Shown: positions 43,478 through 55,254, counted from the first letter of the stretch. The stretch: DNA of 64,000 nt from Eutreptiella sp. 'Long Island Sound 2002' (GCA_964036045.1 OZ038384.1:96785474-96849473); one strand, 5' to 3'. Translations and numbers: made by a program. The notes: generated from the sequence alone by a model not told the origin.

Positions 43478-43667
43478 GTCCACCGAAGGAGCAATTGAAA
43501 AAATTTCTGTCGCCTCCTCCGACGGCTCCGTTGCTTGTTCCACCGATGAGGCGCCCTCAGACCGCATGTGCGTCTTGAAAAGATTTTTTATTCCCAGCGT
43601 TTCAATGATGAGGTGCATTTGATCTTTGAGCGTTTGGAGCTCAGCATCTCGCTGGAATCTGCAGGAG
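43478..43667 (-). repeat. 190-bp direct repeat flanking the 29-kb insertion, right copy
   Basis: Gap-free match to 13933-14122 with 9 mismatches. Its left edge abuts the presumed LINE 5' end (minus strand CTAACAAAACC...), and its right edge continues into the rest of the gag N-terminal region. Confidence 0.88.
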
Positions 43668-44540
43668 CAGTCGGCAGGACAGTACATACCGTGTCCTGAA
43701 GGGCCTGAGCAGGCTGTCGGACCGCTGATCTCGGTGGTCCGCAGCCAGGAGTCCACTTGGGGAGCTCCTTCAGCCCTGATTTCCAGGCTTGCCTGCCTGG
43801 CCGCCTCTAAAATTCCCTCCTCAACCGCGGCGGCTAGATCGTCGCGGATGGAAACAGGGGGATGAGGGGCGGAGGGCCCGGGAACAGGTGCGCAGCCCTT
43901 CTCCTTCGGGAAGGGGCTTGCCTCCCAGATCTGCAAAAAAATGGCAAAAGAGTCATCTTCCTGAGAACGCCACCACATCCTGGTATTAATTTCGTTCTGA
44001 AGGAGGAAAAAATATTCCGTTAAAAAATCAGAGGCGATTCTTTCTTGTTCGATCAACTTAGACGAGGCTAAGTAACAAAGGGCCTCAAGGGCCTCAAGGT
44101 TACGGGTCACTTCTGAGGACAAATGGTTGTCCCAGTGTGCCCAAGAGGCTGGTCGATTATAGCTAGGTACCTCACCTGGACCGCCCATCTCAATGTCGTC
44201 CAGATCGGCGTCCGTGGTCTCAAATGTTGGACATGCGTAAGGAATGTTGGTACCTGTCAGCTCCGTAAGCTCCACCGGAGCATTGCCATCGTCGTAGGCC
44301 GGCGGATTCCAGCTGCTCGATGGCCAGTTTCGACTGGGATTATGGTAATCTGGGTCCCCACAGCTGCTGATGAGCGCCCTTCTTGGGCAGCTTGGACTTG
44401 CGCAAGGCATTCCTCTCAAGGCCTCGTTCGCACAGCACCAAGGCAGTGTAATCGTTACTTCTCCAGAAGCGGCGGGGTCTACGGGGCCGTACTGGGGAGC
44501 GAGCTGTGAATGGGATGCCACAGGAAGAGCATTCAGGTAG

Positions 44541-44552
44541 CCTCTGCTACCA
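44541..44552 (-). other. Primer-binding site, initiator tRNA-Met type
   Basis: TGGTAGCAGAGG directly follows the CA of the 5' LTR. It is complementary to CCUCUGCUACCA, the 3' end of animal/fungal-type initiator tRNA-Met; land plants have CUGAUACCA instead. It primes minus-strand DNA synthesis. Confidence 0.88.
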
Positions 44553-45086
44553 TGAAAGTGCTGCTCTAGGTCGTGGATGGTGCCGGAGGGCTCAGGGCTG
44601 GCAAGACCGGGGGGGCAGGCACGCGAGGAGTCGACCTGAACGCTGCTGTTGGGGGCAGAACCGGATACACGGACACCAACGGAGGCAAGAGCGGCGACAA
44701 CGGAGGCAAGATCCATGCTGATTGTTATCCGGCAAAAAATCCCAGTCTATGAAGAAAATTGATGCGGATAATCCTAAGTACATCTGAGTGTCCATATCTA
44801 TCTGAAAAGATTTATATAAATCCGATTGTGAAAAAATATTTGGCCGATCTGGCTCGCGCACGCGCGTCAGCGGCAAATGGCGATTCCGGGTAAATGATCG
44901 GAACGCGGCGGATTTACGATGAATGGACCGCGGAATCAGATCCGGCACATCAGAAATATATAGGTCTGATCCTGAGACTGAGCTGCGGGGCGGCGATTCC
45001 GCCGAAGCAGAGAAAATGACCAAAATGTATCCAATCTGGGGCAGATCTGTGAAAATCTGAGCAGATGGGGGTTAGCCGCACTTACA
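44553..45086 (-). repeat. 5' LTR of the gypsy element
   Basis: 534 bp with TG...CA ends. It differs from the 3' LTR at 8 positions. It contains the promoter and the gag start codon. Confidence 0.92.
44811..44820 (-). promoter_or_regulatory. TATA-like box in the 5' LTR
   Basis: TTTATATAAA in an otherwise mixed context, about 95 bp upstream of the gag ATG on the minus strand, and conserved in the other LTR. Transcription probably starts about 25-30 bp downstream, placing the U3/R border near 44780. Confidence 0.55.
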
Positions 45087-45091
45087 AGGCA
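45087..45091. repeat. Right copy of 5-bp target-site duplication (AGGCA)
   Basis: Matches 4549-4553. The codon TGC begins at 45091 here and at 4553 on the other side, so the interrupted frame is restored exactly when the element and one copy are taken out. Confidence 0.9.
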
Positions 45092-46801
45092 CCCACAAAG
45101 AAGCAACTCCAAGGTAGTACCGACGACACATGCCACCATGGCAAACGCATGCGGAAGGTTGTGTGCCACTAGTGAAAACAAAGTCCGCCGAAGTTTGTGT
45201 ACAAAGAGGCCCATGTTAGCTTGTGCATCGTCGATCAAGAACAACCCAATGAAGCACAGCATTGGGCATACACAAAGACAAGCCCGCGGAGGCATCAGTG
45301 GAAGAAAAGGCATTGCATCGCTGATAGTGTGAAACAACATGCGATCAATAGCCTGATGTTGCCTTTGTGAGAATGCATCTTTTATAGCAGATCGCATGTA
45401 CGAGCGCATGGATGGCCGCAAAAGACACTCTGACCATCGCCGGGTGGCGTGGCCAACATGTGGGATGAGTCGTTGCAATTCTTTGTACACCACCCATCAA
45501 GATAAGAGTGGCGCTACCATTATGCAGTACGGCATGAGACGGGCCACGCGAACCCCATCGCTCGTCAAAACCATGGCGATTGTGGCATCGCGGAGTGCGA
45601 ATGACAAGAAAGTCAAAACCAATGACTCGAGCAAAGGCAAGCAATATGGCCTCATTAAGGCAAACCCTGCCGCCAAAAGGGCCGGGAGAAAAAAAAACCA
45701 CTCCAACTTGCAATGCATAGCTGAGCCTAGTGCTGTGATACACCGTGGCGAAGAAGAAAAGCACTTCCAAGCCACAGTGAACCAATTCATTGAGCACCCA
45801 AGCGTGCTGCCGTGCACGGCTTTGTGCCCGGAGGCTTGCCCGCATCAACTGGCGACACACGCGGCGCGCGGGGCGGCGGCGGTGGCGTGCACTCTGCCGT
45901 GGTTGCGTTGGGCGGCTCAATGCACGGGAAGGCCAAGCTGAGCGCCGTCGGCGAACTTTGATGTTGGACATCATGGCACACAAGTGGCGCACCAGAACGA
46001 AGAGGAGAACTAGCGCGACGGCCGTGTCAGGAGGGCATGCATGGTGGCCACGGGGGCAATAAGGGAAGAGCGGAGAGATTATTGCCACAATGCACAATGC
46101 AATGGTGCCAAAATGGTGCCTCCATCCCATTCGCCTTGTGATACTCAACAAAGTGCCATGGTAACTTAACGCTCTGCAACCCAGTGCAAAGCACAATACA
46201 GCATATAGGACAACAACCACGTCGGAACAACCCCAGTGGCGGGCAATGTGGAGCAGAAAGACGCTTGCCACCATTTGTAGAAAGCAAGCTAGCCGCATGG
46301 CCAAAAAATGAGACACAACCGGGAGGCTGGCGGATTTGTGTATATGATCATGCTCCGCGTGATCGAGAGATGCTCGATTAGATGACCCCTTTGGGGCGGT
46401 TGCGGAAATACACGGTGAGTCAGGGCGGCCTTCCAAATGTAGCTGTGCGTCGTCTTCATCCGAATGGATGCATTCCATTGAGGGATTTGCGGTCCCTATT
46501 GCCGTGTTTGTGGACGTAGGAGTGAGGTGCTCCACGTTTGACGCACAGACGGTTGGCAAGGGGCTGGATGTGGGTGTAGTTGGAGAAGGTGGTGCGGCAC
46601 AGCCTATCCTTGTTGAAGGTGTGTCTTCCATCGCACATGTGTGGAGACGTGTGATGCCGCCATGGGCCTTGGGGAGACGGGCAGCATCCATGTCGGGCAT
46701 AGGGGCTAATCCACTCACACCAACATCATCCGCATGAAGAGACTTGTTTTGCGCTGGCCACGCCTCATGCTTCAAGCGAACCACAAGTGAATCCCGGTGC
46801 G

Positions 46802-47594
46802 ATACACGATGGCTAGCTACATCGCGTCTTTTGCTACCTCCATCTTGCATGCTGCCTGCATCTAGGGAATCGGCGAGAAGCAAAGAACGGGCTAGATCGG
46901 AGACCGTGGACGACAAGCTACCGATCTCCAAATCTGGGATGCTAGATGCGGTGAGTGAAGCAGACGATGAAGTACCGGACTGCAGATCGGGGATGCTCGT
47001 ACATGAGGGCAATGACACTGGCACATGAGGGCCGCTGGATGATAGCTTGTCCAATTCAACTCCTGATATGTGGGGTGATGTGTTCTTGCGCTGCAGGGAT
47101 GGCAACTCCAGTTGTTCAGCGTGATAAGAAAAGCCCCCTTGAACAAGGTGAGTGTCGTATTCATCGGCCTCCGCATTGGTTACAGAAGCGTGCGAGGATA
47201 GAGTGCTAGAATGCGAGACACACACCATTGTGGATTGGTGCAATACACGATGGCTAGCTACATCGCGTCTTTTGCTACCTCCATCTTGCATGCTGCCTGC
47301 ATCTAGGGAATCGGCGAGAAGCAAAGAACGGGCTGGATCGGAGACCGTGGACGACAAGCTACCGATCTCCAAATCCGGGATGCTAGATGCGGTGAGTGAA
47401 GCAGACGATGAAGTACCGGACTCCAGATCGGGGATGCTCGTACACGAGGGCAACGACACTGGCACATGAGGGCCGCTGGATGATAGCTTGTCCAATTCGA
47501 CCCCCGATATGTGGGGTGATGTGTTCTTGCACTGCAGAGACGGCAACTCCGGTTGTTCAGCGAGATAAGAAAAGCCCTCTTGACCAAAGTGAGC
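46802..47594. repeat. Tandem duplication, 441-bp offset, inside the N-terminal ORF
   Basis: 46802-47153 and 47243-47594 are near-identical direct repeats. The offset of 441 bp is divisible by three, so the reading frame is kept and the protein carries the segment twice. Maintenance of frame suggests the duplication happened while the ORF was coding. Confidence 0.85.
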
Positions 47595-47744
47595 ATTGTG
47601 TGACATTGGAAGATCCGCGCTCAGGGGCCGCAGTGATAGGTCGCCATATGCCAAGATTGGGTCATGCGGACCCATCGGTATTGGGGGTTGAGTCGCAGTA
47701 AGCCAGTGGTGAATGCGGAGTGTAGTTGGGTAGGGAGTGCACAT

Positions 47745-50301
47745 GGCATACAAAGAAGCTACATGGTGAGAGTGATGCGAACGGTTGGATCACACGGATG
47801 TGGCGGCCTGCCACGGTGCCAAAACTGACAAAAAACACGAGGGACGGGGAGGGGGGGGTTGTCCATGAGGTCCACCGCTCACGTTGCTAGACGTCGCAAC
47901 TATGTGGATGGAAGAAGCGAAAAGCAGAACATGACTACCCAAGGATGGTTGCTTCATTGGTGCAGTTCAAGAAAGTGCAAAAGCCAGCTTGCAACTTTCA
48001 GTAGAACACTGACCTTGTACCGGTGTACTATTTGGTAGGTTGCAACCCTTAACCTTGTCATCCCGCACAATGGACAATGAATCATACCTTGTGTTGTGCA
48101 CTTGCAATCTGCCAACAGGCGACATGCAAAACCACCGAAGATGCAAGACGACACTTTGTTTCCTAGCTTCCCACCAGCAACCATTTGGAAACCACATCAC
48201 GGAAGGGATGAGGCTTGGCGAAGGGGTAGGCGAAGTCTTGCAGTTGCAGCCCATGGCTGACTTTGTCCAGTACTAAACAGCTGGTGGGCTTTAGGGCGAT
48301 GTGAATGATTGGCTGCCCTGGCATGACACCCTCATGAACATAGGTCATTGGTACCAATCGGTATCGGGTGTTGAGTTAGATTAGGGCATCAAAGAATGCG
48401 GTGTGGAGTTGGGCGTGCAACGTACATGGCATCAGTAGCGGCTACATGGCAAGAACAATTCAAATTGGTGGATCACACGGATACGTTGTTTACTTGCTAC
48501 ATGACAATAGGCGACATGCTGGACAACCGGAGATGCTAGACCACCCTCTCCCTCTTGGCTTCACACCACATCTTGGAAACCACATCATTGAAATTACGAA
48601 GCTTCATGGGGGGCTAAGCCAAAATCTAGCAATTGCAGCCTGCCCTTGTTTTAACGCAGCACAGGTAAACAGCTGAGTTGGTCGGGCTACGTGGCGATGT
48701 GAACGATGGGCTACCCCGGGATGATACAATGATGAAAATAAACTCAATGCTTATGACATTGATGGAGTGCATAATGGTGCTAAGCAAAGTTCACACCACG
48801 CAACGGGGGAATAGTTGAACAATTTTGATTTTCAATGATATTCAGCAACCGCACGCCATGCTACTTTTTGAGGAGATAGGGCATGGTGGCTTTAGCGTAG
48901 GGTCGAGTGAATCGGGCACTAGACCATAAAACAATTTTGCCACCCACGTCATTGGCACCCATACATATGGACTAGGATGCATACTATTCACATGCTGGTC
49001 TGAGTGTGGTGCCCAAACACCTTCCCCCTGGAATGGGCAATCCAGAGACGATCATACCAGTCCGGAGCAAATGGTGAATAAGCAGGATTCTAGGCAGCTG
49101 TGTTTGGATTGACGACGTGTGCCCCCTGTTTGGCCGGATGGAAGCGATACACTTCGGCCCTATCAGACAAGCCCGTGCCAAATACCCACACCTTAGTCCA
49201 TAGCCATTACCACTACCAACGTGGACAGGTAAGCTAATGCCCAAAATGGATATTGTTCAACCATCCCACGGTGTGTTGCTCTCGCTTGTCGTATCCACCG
49301 GCCGGAGACACGGGCCTTACGGTGGTAGCAACATTTCCCAACTCACTCCGTGCAGCCACGGCTGTGCAAATTGTGCACAACCCGGAATTACATGAACTTA
49401 CAACCAATTGGCAACCTTAGTATCATCGGCCGTGTAGGCCGATGGCGGGCTCCACAAGTGCGTCAAGGATGTCATCATCAGCGCGGGCTCATTTTGTGCA
49501 TAAGTTTCCCTTTGTACACACAAGTCCGCAGTACAGATATTCCATTCGGCGTGCCGTCAGGGCAGCCCAATGTTAGGGTGGCCTTGTCAAAATGTGCAAC
49601 GCCACCACGCCACCCTATCCCCAATGGCCCGCTTCCTAGGTTGTGCGGCAACATCCATGGGCTCAGTGATATCTTGCGTTCCTTGCTTGCTACATGCCAG
49701 CGGGCAACATACAGGACTACCGGAGATGGCGGACCACTCTCTACCTCCTGACCTCACACCAATGCTTGTTCAGGACTCAAAGATCATCATATGGCTACAC
49801 ATTTGAAAGACATGCAGCTCACCCTCCCCAATCTTCACCACCCGCTCGCAGACATGGTTCCGTTAGTACAAAGCTACATTTGGCCAAGGATTGTGCAACA
49901 ACTTCCGATCAAACTGCACCGAGAAGCTGGGAGGGGGCAAGGGAGTGTCTGCGTCCCTAGAGCTAGATTGCCAGCCACCTCTGGTGGCAAAGCGTGCATT
50001 CCGGCGCAGCCTGAACGGTCGTCTACCCAACCTATCCTAGACGCAGAAGAAGAACCTAGTGAAAAATGATTGTAACCGTTGTACAGACCTTGAGGCTCGA
50101 TATGCAGGTACTTGACCGTGTGCAAGCAGCGCAATGGGCACAGGTAGGGCTCCTCGGGAGGACGTGCGGGGAGGAAGATGGCATACGCTAGTAATGGGGG
50201 ACAAGAGTAGTGTGATGCGCATTACAATTAATGGCTCGATACACACAAACGCGCACATAACTAGCGTGTGTGGCGTGCAAGATTTGGCCACGTTAGGAGT
50301 A
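47745..50301. other. Gene-poor flank with diverged ~390-bp tandem repeats
   Basis: 48101-48200 matches 48493-48588, and 48279-48345 matches 48670-48740, a period near 391 bp. A third copy lies at 49686-49780. 47645-47810, around the ORF start, resembles 48330-48490. No gene is supported; frames are short and unlike known families. Confidence 0.6.
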
Positions 50302-50423
50302 GTCCCGCCCTTGCAACATGGCAGTCCCACGCACGTTCGTGTACACTGCAATCGAAATTACCTGGTCCCGCCCCTGCAACATGGCAGTCCCACGCACGTT
50401 CGTGCACACTGCAATCGAAATTA
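50302..50423. repeat. 63-bp tandem duplication
   Basis: Two adjacent copies of a 63-bp unit beginning GTCCCGCCC, differing at about two positions. A recent local duplication. Confidence 0.9.
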
Positions 50424-50603
50424 TCGTAGCTTCGTTGACGCCAAAGGATACCAAGCAAGATGTACGTACGCACGCAATGTACATGGCACATGCCTTGTGA
50501 GAGGATGCGTGCAGGAAGATGGCACAGGAAGGCGGCAGCAAAGTAGAATGTTACTCTGGTGGACAATCCCATACGAGTCCGAGATAACCATGAATCCATA
50601 AAT

Positions 50604-50628
50604 ACACACACACACACACATATATATA
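50604..50628. repeat. (AC)8(TA)4 microsatellite
   Basis: Alternating purine-pyrimidine run ACACAC...TATATATA. Confidence 0.95.
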
Positions 50629-52797
50629 ATCTGGGTAGACTTCGCATTTCATCCACCAAATGAGCACGTGCGGTTCCACCTTGTTGGGCAATGCAATCCT
50701 TCCTGTATCCCCCTTCTGCATACCCCTCTTGCATCCGTGTATCCTCCACCTAGATTAACATGTTGGGTCGGATCTGGCAGGAAGGGTATGGGGCCTAACT
50801 ATGGGTAGGGACACACAGGCTCACGGCGACAAAAGACAACCGTGATGAAATTACATCGCATGGTGTGTGTCCAAAGATGTTTGGTGGGCAATGCGTCTTA
50901 GGACAGATAATCTACGTGTTGTTCCGTCAAAATGTATTGCGGGGCAAAATAGAGCACCGCCACTTGCAAGGCACCACCCAATGTAAATCCCAAAATTCAC
51001 TATAGCCGCATTTATAGCTTGATCGCGCAGTATGTGTAGATGGTTCAGGGTCCCATAGGCAAGCCTTGTGCCAACCGTTGTCAAAAACGATGCACGAGCA
51101 AACCAAAGGAGGTCTATAGTAGGGCAGTTGGGTGTAATGGGGAGAATGTTTGTGTAGTCCACTTGAGACGTGCAACACACATCCATGCAGAGGTTAATGG
51201 GTCCCGTATGCAGGTGATTTTGATCCATTGCACATCATGGATTGCAACACGCCGCCCCATGTGTCGTATGGGATTGGTGAACAGGTTGCTTTTGTGCCCA
51301 CAAAGACCGGGTCACAACGTGCCATGCATATGGCGGCAAGGGGGCGGGGGGGGGGGGGTCATGCAAGACGCCCAGCGGTGTATCAAATGTGGGCGGTGCA
51401 GCACACTGCTTTGGGTTGCATCGGGCCCTTCGTCAACAGACTACAAGCAAAATGTAGCCAAAAAGGCTCAAATGCATTGATAGAGAGCTTGGCACCATTA
51501 GACCTCTAACCACAACCCCGAGGTGCTAGAGCTATCTATCTCTGGATCGATGACTTTCCTCCATGGGCGAAGGCACGGTCCATGTTGGCGGTTGCGCTTC
51601 CTTGTGGGCACTTCCGATTGTGAGGTAGCGCCCAAAGTAGTGTAGTAGGACCGCAATTGCTTGCATCTCGTCATAGTGGCGACGTCTTGCTAATAGCACT
51701 GCATTGTAGGCAACGTATTCTCGCGCCTCTCCTCGCCGTGCTCCTCATGCTCACCATTGTTATCCTCTTCCTGCTCTTCTGCGTCGTTGCTACAATGGAG
51801 CTCATCGGAATCCTCCACAGACTGGTCGTCTAGAAACCAGCAAGGCCGGGTTCGCAATGCCTGACAACGTGCACAAAAAAAGGCTCACAACCCGATGCAA
51901 AAGAATGTGCAAAGAATAAAGCAACCTTTCCCTCTTCCTTGCCCTATGACCGCTTGGGCACTCTACGATTATATTATACGGCATATGTATCCGTGACAAT
52001 TTCCGCTATCCCAACTTTTGGCATCCCCAATCTCCAAATTCCCACTAGCTTGCACACCCTTCCGCGTTCATGTATCAACAAGCCTGCTCCACGTCAACAA
52101 CCTTGGCGGCAGGGTGATGGTGTGGGACGCAAACACATGCACAGCAAGCGAAGACGGAGAGCTTTCAAAAAAACCCACGTGAAGTGAAGAGGAGATGTGT
52201 GCATGTCACCTCAAGCACTTGACCACCTGTGCCTTTGACGTGCTGGGATTTGTCGTTGCATTGTTGGCACGGTAATCACCCGTGAGCGCCACCCCGTCCA
52301 TTACTTCATAAATGGAAGCCTACAGACATAAATGTCAGAGATATGCACAAGTCCATCAACTACCGTCGTAACGTTGCGGTGATCTATCCGAAGCCACCCA
52401 TGACAACCTGTGCCTTCAGCCCGCTAGGGGTTGTGGTTGCATTGTTGGCAAGGTTGTATGACATCAGCCACGCCTCCTCCGTTACTTCGCCATGGAAAAC
52501 CTACAACCATGAAGGAAAGAAATGCACAACCTCACCTTGAGGGGAAAAAACCAAAGGGCTGACACACTCGGATGCACTGAGTTCGAAAATTATTGATGTT
52601 GACAACTCTGCAGGCTACTAACCATCTAGCGTGACCAAGTGATGCTTGGAAAGGTGGATCCAGCAAACGAGATTCATAGCACGAATAGCACAAGTACGCA
52701 GAGCAAAGCTTGCTGCCACATCCTTCTTGCCAAGGGCCTCAGCAGCAAGCAATACTGTAACCGAAGCCTGCACCGACAAGAACCCCAAAAGAAAACT
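50629..52797. other. Intergenic region with a 181-bp-spaced duplication
   Basis: Segments near 52225-52310 and 52406-52490 (both beginning ACCTGTGCCTT and containing GTTGCATTGTTGGCA) are diverged copies 181 bp apart. No gene is supported elsewhere in the stretch. Confidence 0.5.
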
Positions 52798-53482
52798 TCA
52801 GCATATACAAAGCAACACCCAATCACCTATGGCGCGGCCCAACCAAAAATTGTCATCTGTGTCAAAACACACCTGCACACGCCCGCGAACCACCGTTCTG
52901 GGAAAACGAATCGCCGAATGTGGAAGCAATGAAGTACACGTGGGCAGCGGTGGGGCAAAAGACAATATGCGTGCACCATTGGAAACAACATTGAGGATTC
53001 TTCCCGCACACGACTGGCACTCGACATCACCCTGACCAAGATCTTGCACGCTGGCATACGTTGCCCAAGGACGTGGATCGGAGGCAACGGAGGGTCCTGT
53101 CGCTGAAAGAAGAGGCCGTGGAGTGCAATGGCGAACAACCCAAGGGCCGTATGTTGTCTTTGGCGACTCCACAATACAACACAGCTTGCGCAACCGGAAT
53201 TGCCGTTTGAAGTTCAGGAAAATTGTCATTGGCCGTTGCCAAGAGGGAACTGTCATTGTAACTCGGCGGTTGCAAGATATTTTCCCACGAAGCTTGGACT
53301 TTGCAGCGCGTGGCCGGGTGCGGAAATACCACAGTGGCATTGGGCACCACTGTACCTCCACCACAGGCAACCCAAAAGTGGGGTGGAATGACATGCTGGG
53401 TAGATGTTTCTGGTGAGGATGACGCGGAGGCAAACAAAAGAAGCTGTAACGTGCAAATTACCGCCGGGTGCAATAGATGCAT
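52798..53482 (-). CDS. Possible secreted-protein gene fragment
   Basis: ATG at 53482 starts a signal-peptide-like sequence (MHLLHPAVICTLQLLLFASA) followed by a Cys-containing, plausibly extracellular stretch (HFWVACGGGTVVPNATVVF). This frame stays open to 53027. The sense seems to move to another minus frame near 53130 (VASDPRPWATYASVQDLGQG), continuing to 52798. That may be a frameshift or an intron too small to define. No family recognised; it could equally be a chance ORF. Confidence 0.25.
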
Positions 53483-55254
53483 AAACGCATGGGAAGTATG
53501 TACCCACACAATTCAGGTAGAAAATTGTTGATGACCTCGACCAAAGAACACTTTACGGCACATCACCCATAGAGCAATTGAGCCACAAAACCTGCTAATG
53601 CCATAACACACACCAAAGTGGGGTATGCCAACTTTCGCAATTTGCTACCCATGCAACAAAAGAAGCTAACCAGCATACACTTAATGCCGGCTATGGAGTG
53701 TAGAAGACGGCACCAAGGGTACAAAGTCATCATTCACACTTAAGGTGTGGGGACAAAAGGTAAGATTGCACGTGATGCGGCAGTGTGGGGTGCCTTGGCA
53801 TTGGAGGTTAGGGTGGCTGTGGGGACCTTGGGCCATGCCATAGCAGGTGGTGGTATGGGGTGGGTTCAAGCGGCTTCACATACATGGACATGCCTAGGAG
53901 GAAGTCTCGTTGGCTTGGGGTACCCTGGTGTGGCTCGCTGTACCTTGGTCCGGTTTGGAGCACATGGGTTGGGTTGGGTTGGTGTGCGATTGCAAGTGAT
54001 GGTAAGGGGGGGCTCGCAGCGGCGTGGGCTACCTTGGCGTTCCTCGGGGTGGGTGCGAGTGGTCTTGGTTGCGTTGGGGTGCCTTCAACTATTGCAGTGT
54101 GTTGCCCTTATTTGAGGTAGGATGGGTGTGGCAAGAGGCACATGGGGGTGAGCAGGGCACCGCGGAGTTTGGATTGGATTGTGGTGACTGGCGAGGGGGG
54201 GTTTGCCGTGGTATAGAGCATGACTATTGGGATTGGTACCCTTTATGCCGAGGAAAGTTGCGCGGGCCACTGCAAACGTCCCACCATTACCTGAGCGCCC
54301 CCAATTCGCAAAAACCAAAAAGAGCAGGAACCATCCGGAGAGGGGAGGCCTACATTGCCTTTGGGACTAACCGCAATGAGGTGGGGGGCAGGGGGGCTAC
54401 ATTGCCTGTCGCTTTGGGTGGGCTGACACGGGGTATTTCTCACTCCGTTTCTTGGACACGAACCATACATAAGTAGAAGAGATGTTGGATGTGGAATGGA
54501 ATTCGGGCGGGGAAGGCCAAAAATGCATGGGCTTCGTGGTACGGTGTCCGAGGCAGGGCGGTCCTTAGGGGAAAAATAAGCTGTTCCGGAACATGGTTAT
54601 TTCAAAACGGCCACCTGTAGCTCATATGCTCCACCATGGTTGGGGGCAATTGGCAGTTGGCGGCTCATGGAAATGGCGGGTTGGTGGTTCCCGGATGGCG
54701 GCGGTTGGCGGCAGTTGGCAGTTGGTGATGCACATGTTTTGGGATGATGTGTTAGATTTTTGAGCCATATGTGGTATCCGTGTTCGTGTTTGTGTCCCCT
54801 TGAGATGCAATGGGGCATCCTACCCATGAGCCGTTAGTTAACATGCGAGCCATGCATGACCCACAAAAAAAAATCAACCGGGCTATGATCTTGATGTTGA
54901 CCAACTTGCCCTTCACTGTTAATACCCGCCTGCCCTCTTGAGTATGGTGCATCTCCTGTTCGCGGCACATGCACACAGATAGGCAAGGCAGCATAAAAGT
55001 GTTCGTGCAACGCTAAAACAAGCATGATTGTGGGAGTAGGACGATGCATCCATTCAAGGTGCAACCTTGAAGTCGGGTGACCATGCATGAGGGGCATGTC
55101 TTCGATCAAAAAGTACTCTAACCTTTTGTGCATACCGCATAATGTGGGCCAGAAAAAAAGTGTCCCGGTGCAAAGAAAAAGAAAGCCAAATAGGCAGCAC
55201 AAAGCCGCTAGAAGTGGGCTGCAAGGGAAAAGCGGCTGTAGGCGGGTTGGCCAC
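53483..55254. other. G-rich degenerate repeats, no gene seen
   Basis: 53.75-54.2 kb has TTGGGGTNCCTTGG-like degenerate repeats on the plus strand. 54.63-54.73 kb has repeated GGCAGTTGGC words. The rest is unremarkable and gene-poor. Confidence 0.5.

Larger units (their letters stand above)
43478..44716 (-). pseudogene. Gypsy gag, N-terminal third (starts inside the LTR)
   Basis: ATG at 44716 opens 413 codons. The first ~54 (MDLASVVAALASVGVRV...) lie inside the 5' LTR. The frame then crosses the primer-binding site, read as HGSRGYL, without a stop and continues through an acidic region and a helical stretch (NLEALEALCYLASSKLIEQERI). It ends in the 190-bp repeat (KDQMHLIIETLGIKNLF), which contributes the junction to gag at 14122. 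A stop appears at once where LINE sequence begins. Gag starting within an LTR is known in yeast Ty1 but uncommon in gypsy elements. The TATA box about 95 bp upstream fits a leader of under 100 nt. Confidence 0.78.
4554..45086 (-). mobile_element. Giant (40.5 kb) Ty3/gypsy chromovirus-type LTR retrotransposon carrying nested insertions
   Basis: The element is bounded by same-orientation 534-bp LTRs (TG...CA), a matching 5-bp target duplication, a PBS beside the 5' LTR and a polypurine tract beside the 3' LTR. Internal coding is on the minus strand in the order gag, protease/methyltransferase-like, RT, RNase H, integrase, chromodomain. Without the insertion at 14123-43477 it would be about 11 kb, normal for the class. 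It sits inside a Helitron-type ORF. The coding region has several in-frame stops and frameshifts, so this copy is probably not autonomous. The LTRs differ at 8 of 534 positions with no net indel, indicating a moderately recent insertion. Confidence 0.9.
45087..47744 (-). pseudogene. N-terminal part of the interrupted Helitron-linked ORF: Ser-rich then multi-span membrane region
   Basis: ATG at 47744 opens a long frame. The first ~330 codons are Ser-rich and contain a tandem 147-codon duplication (GFSYLAEQPELPSLQ, then SGVELDKLSSSGPHVPVSL, repeated). Then come about four hydrophobic spans (VVSHFLAMRLACFLQMVASV, VVVVLYAVLCFALGC, TIALCIVAIISPLF, AVALVLLFVLV) at about 45.96-46.31 kb, an Arg-rich stretch and another hydrophobic region. 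Near 45494 the sense moves one frame (VYKELQRLIPHVGH...), with two more hydrophobic segments up to the insertion point. From 45494 the frame continues across the removed LTR element into the Helitron ORF at 4553. Whether the membrane part truly belongs to the transposon protein or is a neighbouring host gene joined by decay cannot be settled here. The frame change argues it is broken. Confidence 0.55.

Noticed and set aside
36400-43500. Val/Gly/Trp-rich plus-strand and His/Thr-rich minus-strand ORFs of 200-670 codons
   Set aside because: Overlapping long frames in all phases follow the repeat composition; no family resemblance or consistent start.
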